From Taxawa tesnikishii (nom. ined.) (taxonomy: Eukaryota > Ascomycota > Dothideomycetes > Dothideales), in the NCBI GenBank assembly GCA_030247885.1, contig JAPDRO010000021.1:558001-622000 (forward strand): a stretch of DNA of 64,000 nucleotides. The letters run 5' to 3'. A program made the position numbers and the translations under genes. Of this stretch, positions 33,881 through 45,707 are shown one piece after another. How positions within the stretch are numbered: position 1 is the stretch's first letter; every line of letters starts with the position of its first letter. The notes under the pieces were generated by a model that did no database searches, had not been told where the DNA came from, and worked only from the letters and a program-made list of their open reading frames with translations.

Positions 33881-34530
33881 TGTGTGTTGTGTGTTGTGTG
33901 TTGTGTGAGTGGAGCGTGAATGTTATGTGAGTGGAGTGGAGTGGAGTGGCTGAAGCTGTCGCTGGACGTGGATGTGGTTATGGATGTGGTTATGGATGTG
34001 GTCGTGGATGTGGCGCGGTCAATCGGCCTCACACTGTAATAGTCTGAAGCTGTCGCCGGCACGCGGTCGGTCAGTGTGTCACAGTGTCAGTGTGTCACAG
34101 TGTCAGTGTAGCAACAGTAACAAGCTGGTGGACTTGGACTTCGCATCATCCAGACGGAAGGTACCGCGCTGCCGTGGGGCTCTTTGGGACTAGCGCCGTC
34201 CCGAATGCCAAGACTCGCTCTTTCCCTTGGGTGGTGCATGGCTCTTTCCATGGCGAGGCCAGCACCCGTGTAGTTGTCTGCAAGCTACTCGGTACAACTC
34301 GACTTGTTTTTGCAACTGCGACTGCGACTGCGACTGCGACTGTTACTGTTGCTGTTACTGTTATTCCCTCTTCATCTCATCACATCTCACGGTCGGCGTT
34401 CATCCTGCTTCTGCCTGTTAACGCAATATCCGTCACGCCTGCTGCTCGAACGCTTCCGTACATTTCCTCGCCGCAACAGCAACACGCCTGACCCGCTACG
34501 CGACCGCGAGAACCCTACCGCTAGTACACA
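33881..34530. promoter_or_regulatory. divergent promoter of complex I subunit and NOT4, microsatellite-rich
   Basis: 650 bp between start codons. It contains GTGTGTT repeats (33881-33907), a GGATGTGGTTAT repeat (33967-34013), a CAGTGTGTCA repeat (34069-34110) and an ACTGCG/ACTGTT triplet-pair repeat (34314-34362). Confidence 0.6.
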
Positions 34531-37500
34531 ATGTCGAGAACGTTGCAGGACCAGTTCATCGACGACGATGAGGAAGAAACGTGCCCCCTCTGTGTCGAAG
34601 AGTTCGATCTGTCAGACAAGGGCTTCCGTCCATGCCCCTGTGGCTATCAGGTATGCGCTAGACATCCTCTTGCACGCATAAACGCCATCGCTGACACCCT
34701 CCGGTAACCACAGATATGCCAGTTCTGCTACCACAACGTGCGAAACAACATGAACGGCCTCTGCCCCGCGTGTCGAAGACCCTACGATGACGCCAATATA
34801 GAATTCCGCAAACCAAGTCCCGAAGAGTGAGTGCCACACCAAACACACCACGGATGAGGGTCAGAACAATATTGATACGTTTGAAGGGAGGCGCAGTGGC
34901 GAGCCAAACAGGCGCAAAAGCAGAAGAAGACTGCTGTTGCGGCGCAAAAGGAGGCTCAGAAGCGCGAAGCCGACACCCTCAGCCGTAAACACCTGGCAGG
35001 ACTCCGTGTTGTCCAGAAGAACCTCGTCTACGTTACCGGTCTGAACCCCAAAATCCAGGAAGACCGCTTGCTAGAGACCTTACGCGGCGAGCAATACTTT
35101 GGACAGTACGGCAAGATCCTCAAGATTGTCGTCAGCAAAGCAAAGGACACCTCGCATCCGCAGTCGGTGGGCGTTTATGTGACGTACGCGAGGAAGCAAG
35201 ACGCCGCGAGCTGTATAGCAGCCGTGGACGGCTCGCAGAATGGGGAGAGGACATTGAGGTGAGTGTTGAGGATACACGACACTGCTACCACCGTACATAC
35301 TGATTCCGGTCAAGAGCACAATTCGGTACGACAAAATATTGCTCGGCTTATCTGCGCAACGAACAGTGTACCAACCGCAACTGTATGTTCCTTCACGAAC
35401 CCGGAGAAGAGAACGACAGCTTCACCCGACAGGACCTCTCTTCCATGAATGTCATCTCCACTCAACAGCCCGGCCAGTCAAACGCCGCCGCTCCTCATCC
35501 TCCCCACAGAGTCAGCAACCGGTCGCCGCTGCGCAAGCTCCGTCGCGCCATGAAACTCCTTCCGTTGCTCCTCAAAGCCCTGTTGACGCTACGGACGCTC
35601 CCGGTCTGCCATCTACTGCGAGCTGGGCTTCGAAACCCATTCCACCCCAACTCAGTCGTTCTGCCAGCCGTGCTGCTAGTGGTAGTGCTTCTGTATCTGG
35701 GAGCCCGCCCCTGTGACGGTTGCGCCGAAGCAGCAACCCACGCCACGACCCGCTCAACCTGAAGAACCTGCTTCCGCTCCCACACCACCTGTCGAAGAAG
35801 TCACGCGGCCCGAGAAGCCACAGACGCCTCCGACAGTACCAAAGACTGTCAAAAGGGAGACGACCGCCGCATTCTACGGACTGCTCAAGTCCTTTGCCAC
35901 TGCCGAGTTCAACTTCACTTTCCATCCCAACGGTCTCTCGGAAGAGGAGCTGGCGATTATGCAGAACCTGCCTCTATTATTTGACCCTCAGGGCGGTGCG
36001 AAGCGCCGTGCGCGGAAAGAACGCGAGGAGGACGATCGGAGGCGACTGCAAGAAGCCGAAGCCCAGCTTGCCCTCCAGGCGGTACCTTCAGTGGAGGGCG
36101 AGGACGATCCTGAGACAGGCGGAAGCCTGCAGCTCGGAGGAGAACCAGAAGAGCGGCAAGAACAGGCAACTTCACAACACGCCATTCAGCCTCCTTCGCA
36201 GCAACAAGCACTTGGCAATCTTGGAAACGAGCCCGGTAGCGACCTGTCGAACCTCAACATCAACGGCCGCGGCTTGACACCGGCGCAACAGCAGCAGCTT
36301 CTCCTTCAATCCTTCCGATCGCCGTCCGTACAAGGTTCCAGCTACCTCAACCAACAAACGCAGGCAGCTTCCCATCCCAGTCACCTGCAGCAGCAACAGC
36401 AGTCACAACAAAGCAATCCCCCGGACACGCTCGTAACGTTTCACGATACACATTCGCCAACGACACTTCCTCTGCCTCGGCCAACGTCAAGCCCGTGGCC
36501 AACACCAAACTCATGAACCAACAATCTTCTATGATGCCCTCCCAGACTTCCAACCAAGCCGTCGCATCCGGTTTCGGCGTAGCTGGCAACGCCCAGCAAC
36601 ATCAGCAACCCTTCTACACCAGCACCGTCCAGGGTCCACCTCCAGGGCTCAAGACGACCGGTACTCCGCCTGTCTCTGGCGGAGGCATGTTCGGCCAAGG
36701 CCATGGCTTCGCGACCTCGGGACTCGGATACGGCGCCAACGCACTCGGTCGGAGCGCAAACGACGAGCTGATGCGCCAGTTGATGCGCGAACGCAACCTT
36801 GGCGGATCCTCCAACTCCGGCGGTGGCGGCAACAACAACAACAGCCAACAGTCGGCAGTACCCGAAAGCAAGCGTGAGTACATGTTTCCTTCGTTTTTGA
36901 ACCCCACAACCCATCCAACCCATCGCACCCATCCGTCCCCGCCCCTGGTTTAGCCACGCAACCTTATCTTGCCTATGCGTCCCAATCCCCTGCCAGCAGT
37001 GCGGGTGGGTTTAGAGACGAAGGTGCGGTCAACGGCAAGAGGAAGAAGGGGAAGAAGCACAGACATGCTAACACTTCCTCCTCCTCGGGGGAGGTGGTGT
37101 AGTCGATGTAGCGGACCCGAGCATTCTCCAGGCCAGGCTCCACCAAGGCGGCGGCAATCCCACAGGCGGTTTGGGCGGTGTTGGGGGCGTGTTCGGACAG
37201 GGGCAGGGTCAAGGGGGTCAAGGTGGGTTGCATAATCCTGGTATGTCCGGCTTGCTAGGTAACATGTACGGCGGTGGTGGGCCTGGTGGCTTCGGTCGGT
37301 GGTAGACGACCTACCTGCCCTTGCAACTTACGACGGCTCTGGCGTTTTTTTCTTCTTCTTCTTTTTCTTCTTCTTCTCAGGTTGATGCCTCCCTTTCGTG
37401 GCTATGACTCTCTTTTTGCTGTTTCTGATGATTGGCTTGCTTTCTCTGCGTGGCGTTGTCTTGAAGTGCATGAAGGGGAGCGAGATGGGCAAAAGCATTG

Positions 37501-40500
37501 GCACATACCTAGCATAGGCTATGGGGCTGCCCGAGGCGTTATTGGGGGTCTACAGTGCATCTGTGGCAAGGCCACGGCCCGCTGGCGGTTTCTGAAGGCA
37601 GGATTTCTCACATTTCCAAGTCGTGGCCACTGCATGCTTCCTGTACGTATCGCTTCTCACCTTGTCTTTAAAGATTGGTAGATTAACAAGACCAGTTCTT
37701 CCTCATCGTTCTCAACTTCGCTCGATCACTGTGAAAGAGGCCATGAGAGACACTTGTATATACTCGCAACTCTTTGTCGGCGGTTCGTCTTCATCAAGTG
37801 TATATTAGTCTTCTTTTGTCATGGTTTTCTTTGGTTGGGTCGGGTCAGTCGGGATTGAAGTTGGCCACCGCCGTTGCATACGACCGCTCAGATCTGCCAG
37901 ATTCGGTTCACTGAACCACACAGACCTCCCAGCCCTTCTGACCTCACTCCTCGATTCCTCACAGCACTGCTCGTTTCGGATTGTCCATGCTGACGCGGCC
38001 TTGCAGAACTCCAATCCGATGATGTTTTCATGTCTTTCCTCCCGTCAGGCCTCGAAGGACTCGGACTCGAAGGGCTCGGCCAATCCATCCCACTAGGCCT
38101 GTCAAGTCCGTCTATTCCGTCCGGCCTCGAAACCCCAAGAAGAGCTACGCCATCTGTACCGCCAGGATTCTCTGCCCCGACTGCTGTTGGGACAGCAAGT
38201 GTGGCGACGAGCAGAGAACAATCGCACCCAACTTCCAGGGTAGGGACGCCCTCAATTCCTCCTGGATTCACAGCTCCGACTGCGGTGGGAGCATCGCGCG
38301 AACAATCACAGCCATCGTCGAGACCAGCCTCGAGAGCGAGTCTCAAGCGCGCCCCATCCGCGATTGTTCTACCGGCCGTGCCTGCTCTTCAAGCCAGAAC
38401 TTCGACGCCGCTTCGCGAAGTGGCCACGCCTGCCAAGGTTGTTGTAAGCGCAGCAGCAGCTGCGACACCACTGGGCGCACCCGAACCTGTGCAAAACAAG
38501 GATGCTGTGGATGACACTGGGCGCCCTGTCGCTACGAGAGACAAGTCTGATGCAGCAACCGCTGCGGATTCTGGAGCAGCGGAAGCCAAAGACGGTGAGT
38601 TGGACCACAAGAAGCAGCCATTAGTTTCAGCAGTACAGCCTAGCGCACCTGCCAAGCAGCCAGGTAAAGAAAAGTCGACCAAGGCAACGAAGCAAGGTAA
38701 AGAAAGTGCCTCTACGAGTGCGGCAGGAAAACCGTTTGTTCCTGAGGCAGCAAAAGAGGACAGGCAAATGCAGACGAGCTTGCCCGCATCGGCAGCAGTA
38801 AAAATCGAGACTCAGATGACGGGTCCAACGCAGACGTGGCCGGTGCCCGCTGCTCTTCCTGACATGCAACTGGGCGCGACGAAGGACAAGGAGGTGCTGA
38901 GACCCCAACAAAAGGAGAATGAGCCAACTATTAGCAAGACAGAAGCCGCCAGACGGAAACAACATCCCGGTAAGCTGGACATCACCGCCGCCGTGACAAA
39001 GTCCGCTCTGCCGAGTCCTGTCGAACGGCACGCCGAAGACGCTACGTCTTCTTCCGCTTTGGGGACCGCTGCCGAAGCGACCACGGAAACAGCGACGCCG
39101 ACCAAGGTTTATTCGAAAGCTGGCGTACTGAATGTAGGCGCCGTGTCATCGCGACCGGCCAGCCCGACTGCTGTCGAAAGCCCGATCAAGAGGTCGGGTC
39201 CTCGAACCATCAGGGTGGTGAGCACACCCAAGGCGGAAACGCCCCCGGCTGCGCTCATGCCAGGTGCCACCAAAACCCCAAGGACGGAGACTCCACCCCT
39301 CCTGTCCCTTCCCTGCCCATGCCGGTCACTCGCCAGCCCTCTCGCCAGCCCAGCCTGGCATCTATCCACCCGCCCGGCACGCCGTCAAGCTTCGGGCATG
39401 ACATCTCAGATAACGTCTCGCTGACATCGGCGTCGATCTCGCGCGCCAATTCCCCTCCGCCACCGGGCAAGAACATTGTCGGCGCAGCTCCCGTTCGCGC
39501 AAAGACCAAGTCTCAAGCGAAAAAGGACAGGCAAGAGAAAGCCAAGGCGCTGCTCGAGGAGGAGAAGAGGTTGGCTGAGGAGGTGGGCAAGGGGGTTGAA
39601 GAGCCGGTCCAAGAAGCTATCATGGGAAGAAAGAAAAAGAATAAAAAGGAGAAAGCGGCTAAGAATGAGACGCCTACACAGAGCCGACCGGCCTCGCCTA
39701 ACACCAAGGTTGAGAAGGCGAGGGCTGAGGAAGCGCCGCTGGTGCCGAAGAGTGAGACCAAGGAAAGGGAAAGGGAAAGGGAAAGGGAGAGGGAGAGGGA
39801 GAGGGAGAAGGCAAAGGAAAAGGAAAAGGAAAAGGAAAAAGCAAAGGAAAAGCCCAAAGCTTCCACTGCAGCAGCCGCAGAAGCAACACCCAAAGCGGCC
39901 TCACCCCCGCCGCCACGCGAGACGGTGCAGACATCATCCCCATCATCCCCGCCTCAGCTTACCGCCGCGTCCCTACTGACAGACCTCCGCAACTCCTCAT
40001 CCCTTCTCACCTCCTGCCTCGACAACTTCTTCCGCTCCACCGCCACCAACCCAAGTCAAACGCACCCTCACAACTCAGCACAATCAGGGGACCTTTACAA
40101 GCCAAGCCAACCCATCACCACCGCCGATCTCGCGGTCCCGAGGAGTCTGAAACGCAATCCTGAGGTCAATATCCATCCGAGACAGTTGGAGAGCATGCTA
40201 CGCGAGGGTCATGGGCTGAGATATGGAGGTGAGGATGAACGGATATGGTCGAGGGGTTGTGTTACGCCCGGCGGCGCGCACTTGAGACATCTTGAGGAGG
40301 AGTTGGAAGAGCGCTTCATGGCGCTCGAAAAGTCGCTCAGATCCCTCGACCCCAATCTACGCTTCCACCCGGCCAACGCAGTGAGCGGCAGCAAGAACGC
40401 CGGTGCTGGCTCTGGTGCTGCTGGTTCCGGGGTCATTGAGAGGGAGTTTCCTCGAGTGGATCTGTCCAAACTGGCGGCGGATCTCGAGCTTGACCAGATC

Positions 40501-41069
40501 GTCGCGAGGGGGAGGAATGCGACGGCGATGGAGAAGGCGGTCGAGGAGGGTAGTAAGAAGGGATCCTTCCTTGTCGACACTGCATCCAAATACGTAAACG
40601 AATTCGTCATGCCGGCCATTCCCACCGCCACCCCGACGGAGGCCAAGGAGCTGCCGAGTGGGGAGAAGAGGACTTCGGGGAGAAGAAGGAGATCGCAGAG
40701 GCCAAAGAGGACGACATGGCGCCTGCGAAAACGGAATCAAAGAAATCTGGTGCTGCCGGCGGCGGCACGCTTGCTGGGGTGAGCCGTGTGAGTCATGCCG
40801 TGTCGGACTTTCAACGGAATAGGCTTTATGCGGAGGTTGAAGCGGAGATGCGCGCGAGCAAGGCGAGCGTTGGCGCCGGTGACAAGCAGGCGGGCGGTAC
40901 TGGGGCGACAGCCATAGGGGGTATGGCGGGGATGGGCGGCATGTTCGGAGTGGTGATGAGTGTGGAGGATGTGGAGAAGAGTTTGGTGGAGGCGAGGAGG
41001 GTGATGGAGGACAAGGAAGCGAATCTCAAGAAGATCATCAAGAGGAACCGAAGGTTGGTTGGGTGGTAG
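34531..41069 (+). CDS. NOT4: CCR4-NOT subunit NOT4, RING E3 ubiquitin ligase (very long fungal form)
   Basis: RING E3 of the CCR4-NOT complex, acting in mRNA decay, ribosome-associated quality control and proteasome assembly. Exons 34531-34650, 34714-34826, 34887-35258, 35325-36873 and 36954 to about 37.3 kb, then a long intron to about 38.0 kb and one long last exon. N-terminal C4C4 RING: ETCPLCVEEFDLSD, CPCGYQICQFCYHNV, GLCPACRRPYDD. Then an RRM (NLVYVTGLNPKIQEDRLLE, VGVYVTYARKQDAASC) and a CCCH finger (YCSAYLRNEQCTNRNCMFLH). The C-terminal part (VSLTSASISRANSPPPPGK, GRKKKNKKEK, end LKKIIKRNRRLV) matches the tail I know from Aspergillus Not4. Six one-base deficits: 35502-35505, 35708-35711, 36418-36422, 37087-37091, 39296-39299 and 40660-40663. 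The splice across 37.3-38.0 kb is unresolved: the first part can end as GGFGRW-stop at 37303-37305, so two genes remain possible. Confidence 0.8.
39755..39860. repeat. purine tract coding for an ER/EK helix in NOT4
   Basis: Imperfect AAGGGA/GAGAGG/AAAAGG hexamer repeats, purines only on the plus strand. In frame they encode alternating Glu-Arg, then Lys-Glu pairs of about 35 residues, which predicts a single charged alpha helix. Confidence 0.9.
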
Positions 41070-41952
41070 GCGAAGAGCGGGTTCGGTATTGCTTGGTGTT
41101 GGCTTGGTGTTGCTTGGGTCTGCTGGCGGTGGGCGCGAGATGTACCCATGCAAAGTGTGTTGCTTGGACCGCTATCGGAGGTAGGCTTTGCGAGGCCTGC
41201 ATCATGGCGCAAGATGTATCATTAGGCCAAGATGGTATAGTCGTTGTACGCTATGGTCTGACGGTCGGATGTCAGGTCAGAACAGCCGGACCCTTTCTTC
41301 AATGCGGAGAGAGAAAGCTCCATTCCTTCCGCGACATACTCCATACCTTGGCCCCACAAAGGGGCATTTGAATTTGCCGCTCTTCACGCCCTCGTCGTGT
41401 CGAGATGCCTTTGGCGACATTACAGTGGAAGGCAATCCCGAAGCACTCGCGTACATGCGCATCCAGTAAGACCAACTTCAGTCAGTGACGTTCCGATTTT
41501 GACCTAAATCTTGGAGAGACTAGGGTGGTGAAGTGAAGAGATGAGTGCGATCAAAAGTACCGCTTTGGGTTCGCGTGTTAGATATGATGGGTGTCTCCAG
41601 GCCAAGCTGCATCCTCCTATGCCTTTTGAGCGATTGTCCTATCTCAGTTGTATTCCTCAACAGATTTCCAATGAACGGACCAATGACCTGAGATGCCTAG
41701 GCTGCACAATGCCTGCGCGTTCCGGATGTCTGTACCGGAACTTGCGTGTGACCACGTCCTGCATGCTATCCAGTGATCAGCCAGGACAGGACAGAAGTCC
41801 TTTTCCCTGGACGAGACCGGCCGTGCCGCAGCGATGCAGCGACTCACCCGTACAGCTTGTGACGGCATGTCCCATGCAACACTGAGGGCGCGGAAGAGAG
41901 GTGCCGCCCAGCGAAGTGCATCCGAGTAGAGAAACCGGACCCTCATCAAGCT
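41070..41952. other. intergenic, convergent
   Basis: 3' space of NOT4 and of the conserved unknown gene. Short GCTTGGTGTTG repeats lie at 41090-41120. No gene supported. Confidence 0.45.
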
Positions 41953-42849
41953 TCAATACCCACCGAAATAGCTCGCTCCGGACGAGGGAAACGCCCCAGG
42001 CATAGGCACAGCGGGCGGAGCAGCCGAGTTCCTCTTCTCCTTGTCCTTCCTCTTCCGCTTCGGACTCTCCGTCCCGTCGCCATCCGCACTCGCACTCCCA
42101 CTCCCACTCCTGCCTTTGGTCTTCCTCTTCTCCTCTCCCTCGACACCCGGAACCCTAAACTCCACCAACCCGTAATAATGATCCAGCACCTCGGGATACT
42201 TCATCACGGCCGCGCGCCAGTCGGCATCGATCTCGGCCTGCAATTTCGCATCCGCGGCCGCGATCTGCATGGTCAGGTTGTGCAGGGCGGCCGGTGCGAG
42301 CGGCGGGCGGCCGGACCATTGGACATAGAGACTGTAGAAGGGGAGAGAGGTGATGTAGGCCGAGTACTGGGATTGGCGAAGGGCTTTTTGTTGGTTGAAG
42401 TTGGTGAGGATTTGGGCGCGAGCGCTGTTGAGGACCCAGTGTCTTTGTTGTTCTCAGTTGATTTGACCAGCGAAAGGTGTAGTGGAGTGGTATTACTGGA
42501 GAGAGAGGGAGGAGAAGAAGGGAGGGAAGAGAGAGAGAGAGGGGGAAGAAGGGAGGGAAAGGCCAATGTACCTGATCTTCTCTAGGCGGTTGGAGGAGGA
42601 ACTGAGCCAGCGCTGTTGGGCTTGCTGTAGCGCCATGGCGAGTCTCTCGGCCTCGTGCGGACATTCTGGCGTACCGGGTGCAGGAGCCGGGGCACCGCAT
42701 ATGGCGCAGGAGGCCTCGAAGCTCATCTCGCTGGCTGCTTCTCTACTGCCGAAAGAAGGCGCAGGCGCCGGCGTAGATGTAGATGTAGGGATAGGGATGG
42801 GATATGGGTAAGGCGTTGCGGGAGTCTTGCTGTAAGGCGACTGATGCAT
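41953..42849 (-). CDS. conserved fungal protein of unknown function
   Basis: Exons 42572-42849 and 41953-42442 with a 129 bp intron; 255 aa, frame intact. The N-terminus is Pro/Tyr/Thr-rich (SKTPATPYPYPIPIPT), then a possible Cys pair (CAICGAPAPAPGTPEC). A conserved-looking helical core spans the splice (AQQRWLSSSSNRLEKIR joined to HWVLNSARAQILTNFNQQ), followed by YITSLPFYSLYVQWSGRPP and DADWRAAVMKYPEVLDHYYG. The tail is basic (SPKRKRKDKEKRN), a likely nuclear signal, ending GASYFGGY. The core looks conserved among moulds, but I cannot assign a function. Confidence 0.8.
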
Positions 42850-43717
42850 GGTCGGTCAGGGCATATCCACATGCGCATGCTCATGTACATGCGCGTCCAG
42901 ATGCACGTTGCGGTCTGTAGCATTCCAGAGCAAAGAGGAAAATGAGAATGAGGCTGGAGCGGACGGTCGCAAGGCTGCAGGTATGTAGGTATGTAGGTAT
43001 GTAGGTAGAAGGTATGTAGGTAGAAGGTAGAAGGTAGACATGGTGAGCAAGAGGCGGAGAGTCGCAGAAACGGAAAGGCGGAAAGGGCGGTCGACTAGTG
43101 TGATTGCCTGGATTGGATTGGATTGGATCGGATTGGATTTGATTGGATTGGATTGGACTGGATCGGATTGGATTGCAGCTTCACTGACTACGCTGGGAAT
43201 CAACGCATCGACAAGAGGAGAGGAGAGGGTGAGCCGATTGACTAGTGTGCTGCACCATGTGCTGTCAGGACCCGGGCAGACTCGGCTAAGCTGTGGCAGT
43301 CGCATATTGGTAGCATGTACACGTACATGTACGAGGCGACGATGTATGCGTACACGTATGAGGCCAAGACATACGATACATATGCATTTCTGCATTGACG
43401 CGTTGCACAACAACTCACGCCGAACAGTGCCCACGTCTGGTCGCAGTTTTTGCAGCTCATGTCGTGGTTGTGATATATACCTCAAGAAGCGTCCCTGTAC
43501 CTGACCCTGTCCCTGTCCCTGTCCCTATCCCTGTCCCTGTCATTGCGGGAACCCTCCCTCCGCTCTCGGCCTCTCGGCCTCTCCGCCCCGCACCGCTCCG
43601 TCCGCACGGTCCGCCGTCCCCGCCAATCTTTCTCGCCGAGACGTCCTCAGCTTCTCATCACGAACTCTCTCCCACACTCACTCCCGAGATTCCTTCATCA
43701 CCCCCACAGCCGTCAAG
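42850..43717. promoter_or_regulatory. divergent promoter region with several microsatellites
   Basis: 868 bp between the conserved unknown gene and SAF4. It contains a GTAGGTAT/GTAGAAG array (42978-43036), a GGATT pentamer array (43107-43175), a palindromic ACATGTACACGTACATGTAC region near 43313-43335 and a CTGTCC hexamer array (43503-43541). Confidence 0.6.
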
Positions 43718-44796
43718 ATGCAGGGCTTCAACATGGGCCGCTACGTCCCCCCGACCTGGAGGGGACCATCTCCGGCAACGCCCTCGCGCGAAAACATGCC
43801 CTGGGCTCACGAGCACGCAAACTCAACCAAGGCATCCTGACCGTGCGCTTCGAGATGCCCTTCGCAGTCTGGTGCTCCTCTTGCCCCAAGCCCACAGTCA
43901 TCGGCCAGGGTGTTCGCTTCAACGCCGAAAAGAAGAAGGTCGGAAACTACCACTCAACCCCCATCTACTCATTCCGCATGAAACATGCGGCCTGCGGGGC
44001 TGGATCGAGATCCGCACCGATCCGAAGAATACCGCCTATCTCGTTACGGAGGGCGGGAAGAAAAGAGACACGGGGAGGATAGGGTTCGGGAGGGGAGGAG
44101 GGCATGGAGATCCTGACCACCGAGGAGAGGGAACGCAGGAGGCAGGATGCCTTTACGGTGTTGGAGGGGAAGAAGGAGGAAAAGGTACAGGAGAAGGAGC
44201 ATAGGTTCCGCATTGAGGAGTTGCGTGCGGCGAGGGACAGGGATTGGGACGATCCTTATGAGGCGAGTCGCAGACTGAGAAAGGAGTTTCGGGTTGAGCG
44301 GAAGGACAGGGAGAACAAGGCAAAGGCTACGGAGGAGTTGAGGGACAGGATGGGGTTGGATATTGAATTGTTGGCCGAGAGCGACGGTGATGCTGAGAGG
44401 GCAGGGTTCGTTGAGTTTGGGACACTCGGGGAGGTGAACGTGGCTTCGAAGCCGTTATTCGAGATCGAAGACGTGGCCGCCAGCGGGAAGGCGGGGAAGA
44501 CGAAGGATGGCACGAAAACAAAAGCACAGGTAGAGCTGGAACGCAGAAGGCAGGCGTTGCAACATGAGATACGAAGCAACACGCGTGCGGCGCGGGACCC
44601 GTTTCTGTCTAATCTCAAGAGCAAGCAAGTAGGCCAGCGTACCGCGCACGCCATGTCTGGGATCAAGAGAAAGCGGCCCATGGAGGCCAGCGAGAGCGCG
44701 CGAACGAAAACAACAAAAGCGGGTATCGCAGCGGAAACGCCAAGCTCGCCTCTTCTCCCGCAGCCAATATCGCTGGTCGCTTACGATTCGGACTGA
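43718..44796 (+). CDS. SAF4: splicing factor SAF4/CCDC130 (CWC16 family)
   Basis: Nuclear spliceosome-associated protein of the CWC16 family (CCDC130 branch). The start is MQGFNMGRYVPP. Marks are ARKLNQGILTVRFEMPF, WCSSCPKPTVIGQGVRFNAE, KKKVGNYHSTPIYSFRMK, WIEIRTDPKNTAYLVTEGGK, LTTEERERRRQDAF and DRDWDDPYEASRRLRKEFR. The end is nuclear-like (GIKRKRPMEA) and closes VAYDSD. Four one-base deficits occur in C6 43747-43752, G4 43996-43999, G4 44072-44075 and G4 44092-44095. With these restored the single exon is 1083 nt, 360 aa. The zinc-binding Cys pairs of the N-terminal domain are present (WCSSC, and one Cys of the second pair). Confidence 0.88.
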
Positions 44797-45707
44797 GCGC
44801 GCTGAGCTTACTGCCGTGGCGTTAGAGGTTCCTTGCAGCATTTGCAGGCGTTTTATACCCCCTCGGATTGCTATAGGTATGCTTTCAAAGTCGAATTGTG
44901 ACTACCAATTAACATATGCCTCCCTATTCGAACCATCTAGACTTGCGACCCTGTCTCGACTGTGCGTATATACTCCTTATAGATGTATGATCACGACAAT
45001 TCCTTACTATAGATCAGATTGAGCGATATAGTCATACGTGGGGAAATGGCTAGTGGGATTACCGAAATCTGCCCTGACCCTAGCCCTAAGCCCTATTCAC
45101 CTTGACCCCAGCCCTAGCCCTATTCACCCTGATTCCGGGCCCTTGTAGAAGTGAATGCTATATGGCCTAGTTACTTCAGGCAGTCCTAAACTTAATCTAC
45201 CTGCTACCATGTAAGCAATATCAACCTGCGGTTTCTATGTTCAGTCTAGATGTCTCGCTTACGCCAACCTAGATATATAACTTCAGCCAGCCATAACGAC
45301 AGTCTTTGGAGGCACTCTGCCGTAGACCTATACCCTCGCTTTCTAACGGGCATTACTCCGGACTTGCGTATGTCTCGACCGCCGTCCAAACATATCGAAT
45401 AAAGCTACGATTTACTTGATTCGCTTGACCCTTCTCATAGCTAGCCTCTCTTCGTATCTTTACTGCTCCGTTCCTGTCAACCCCGCCAGCCACAGAAGCA
45501 CCAGAACCATCCAGACTGAATTTAGCTAGCCATGTAAACGAGCTCTGCTACTCTGCATTTCTGTGAACTAGCACGATCATTTAAAGGGACCTGGACATCT
45601 TCCTTTTCTACGCTGGCCTCTTAATATCGCCAGACAACACTTGCACAGTCTATGTTCTTTCTTCAGGCCTCTAGGGTACCAAACACACAACCCTTGTCGC
45701 CTATTGA
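44797..45707. other. intergenic
   Basis: 0.9 kb of slightly lower GC. A short stretch near 45067-45125 has a few CCCTAGCCCTA-like words but no regular array. No gene supported. Confidence 0.4.

Noticed and set aside
45067-45125. telomere-like CCCTA words
   Set aside because: Only a few imperfect words with no regular TTAGGG period; flanked by ordinary genes.
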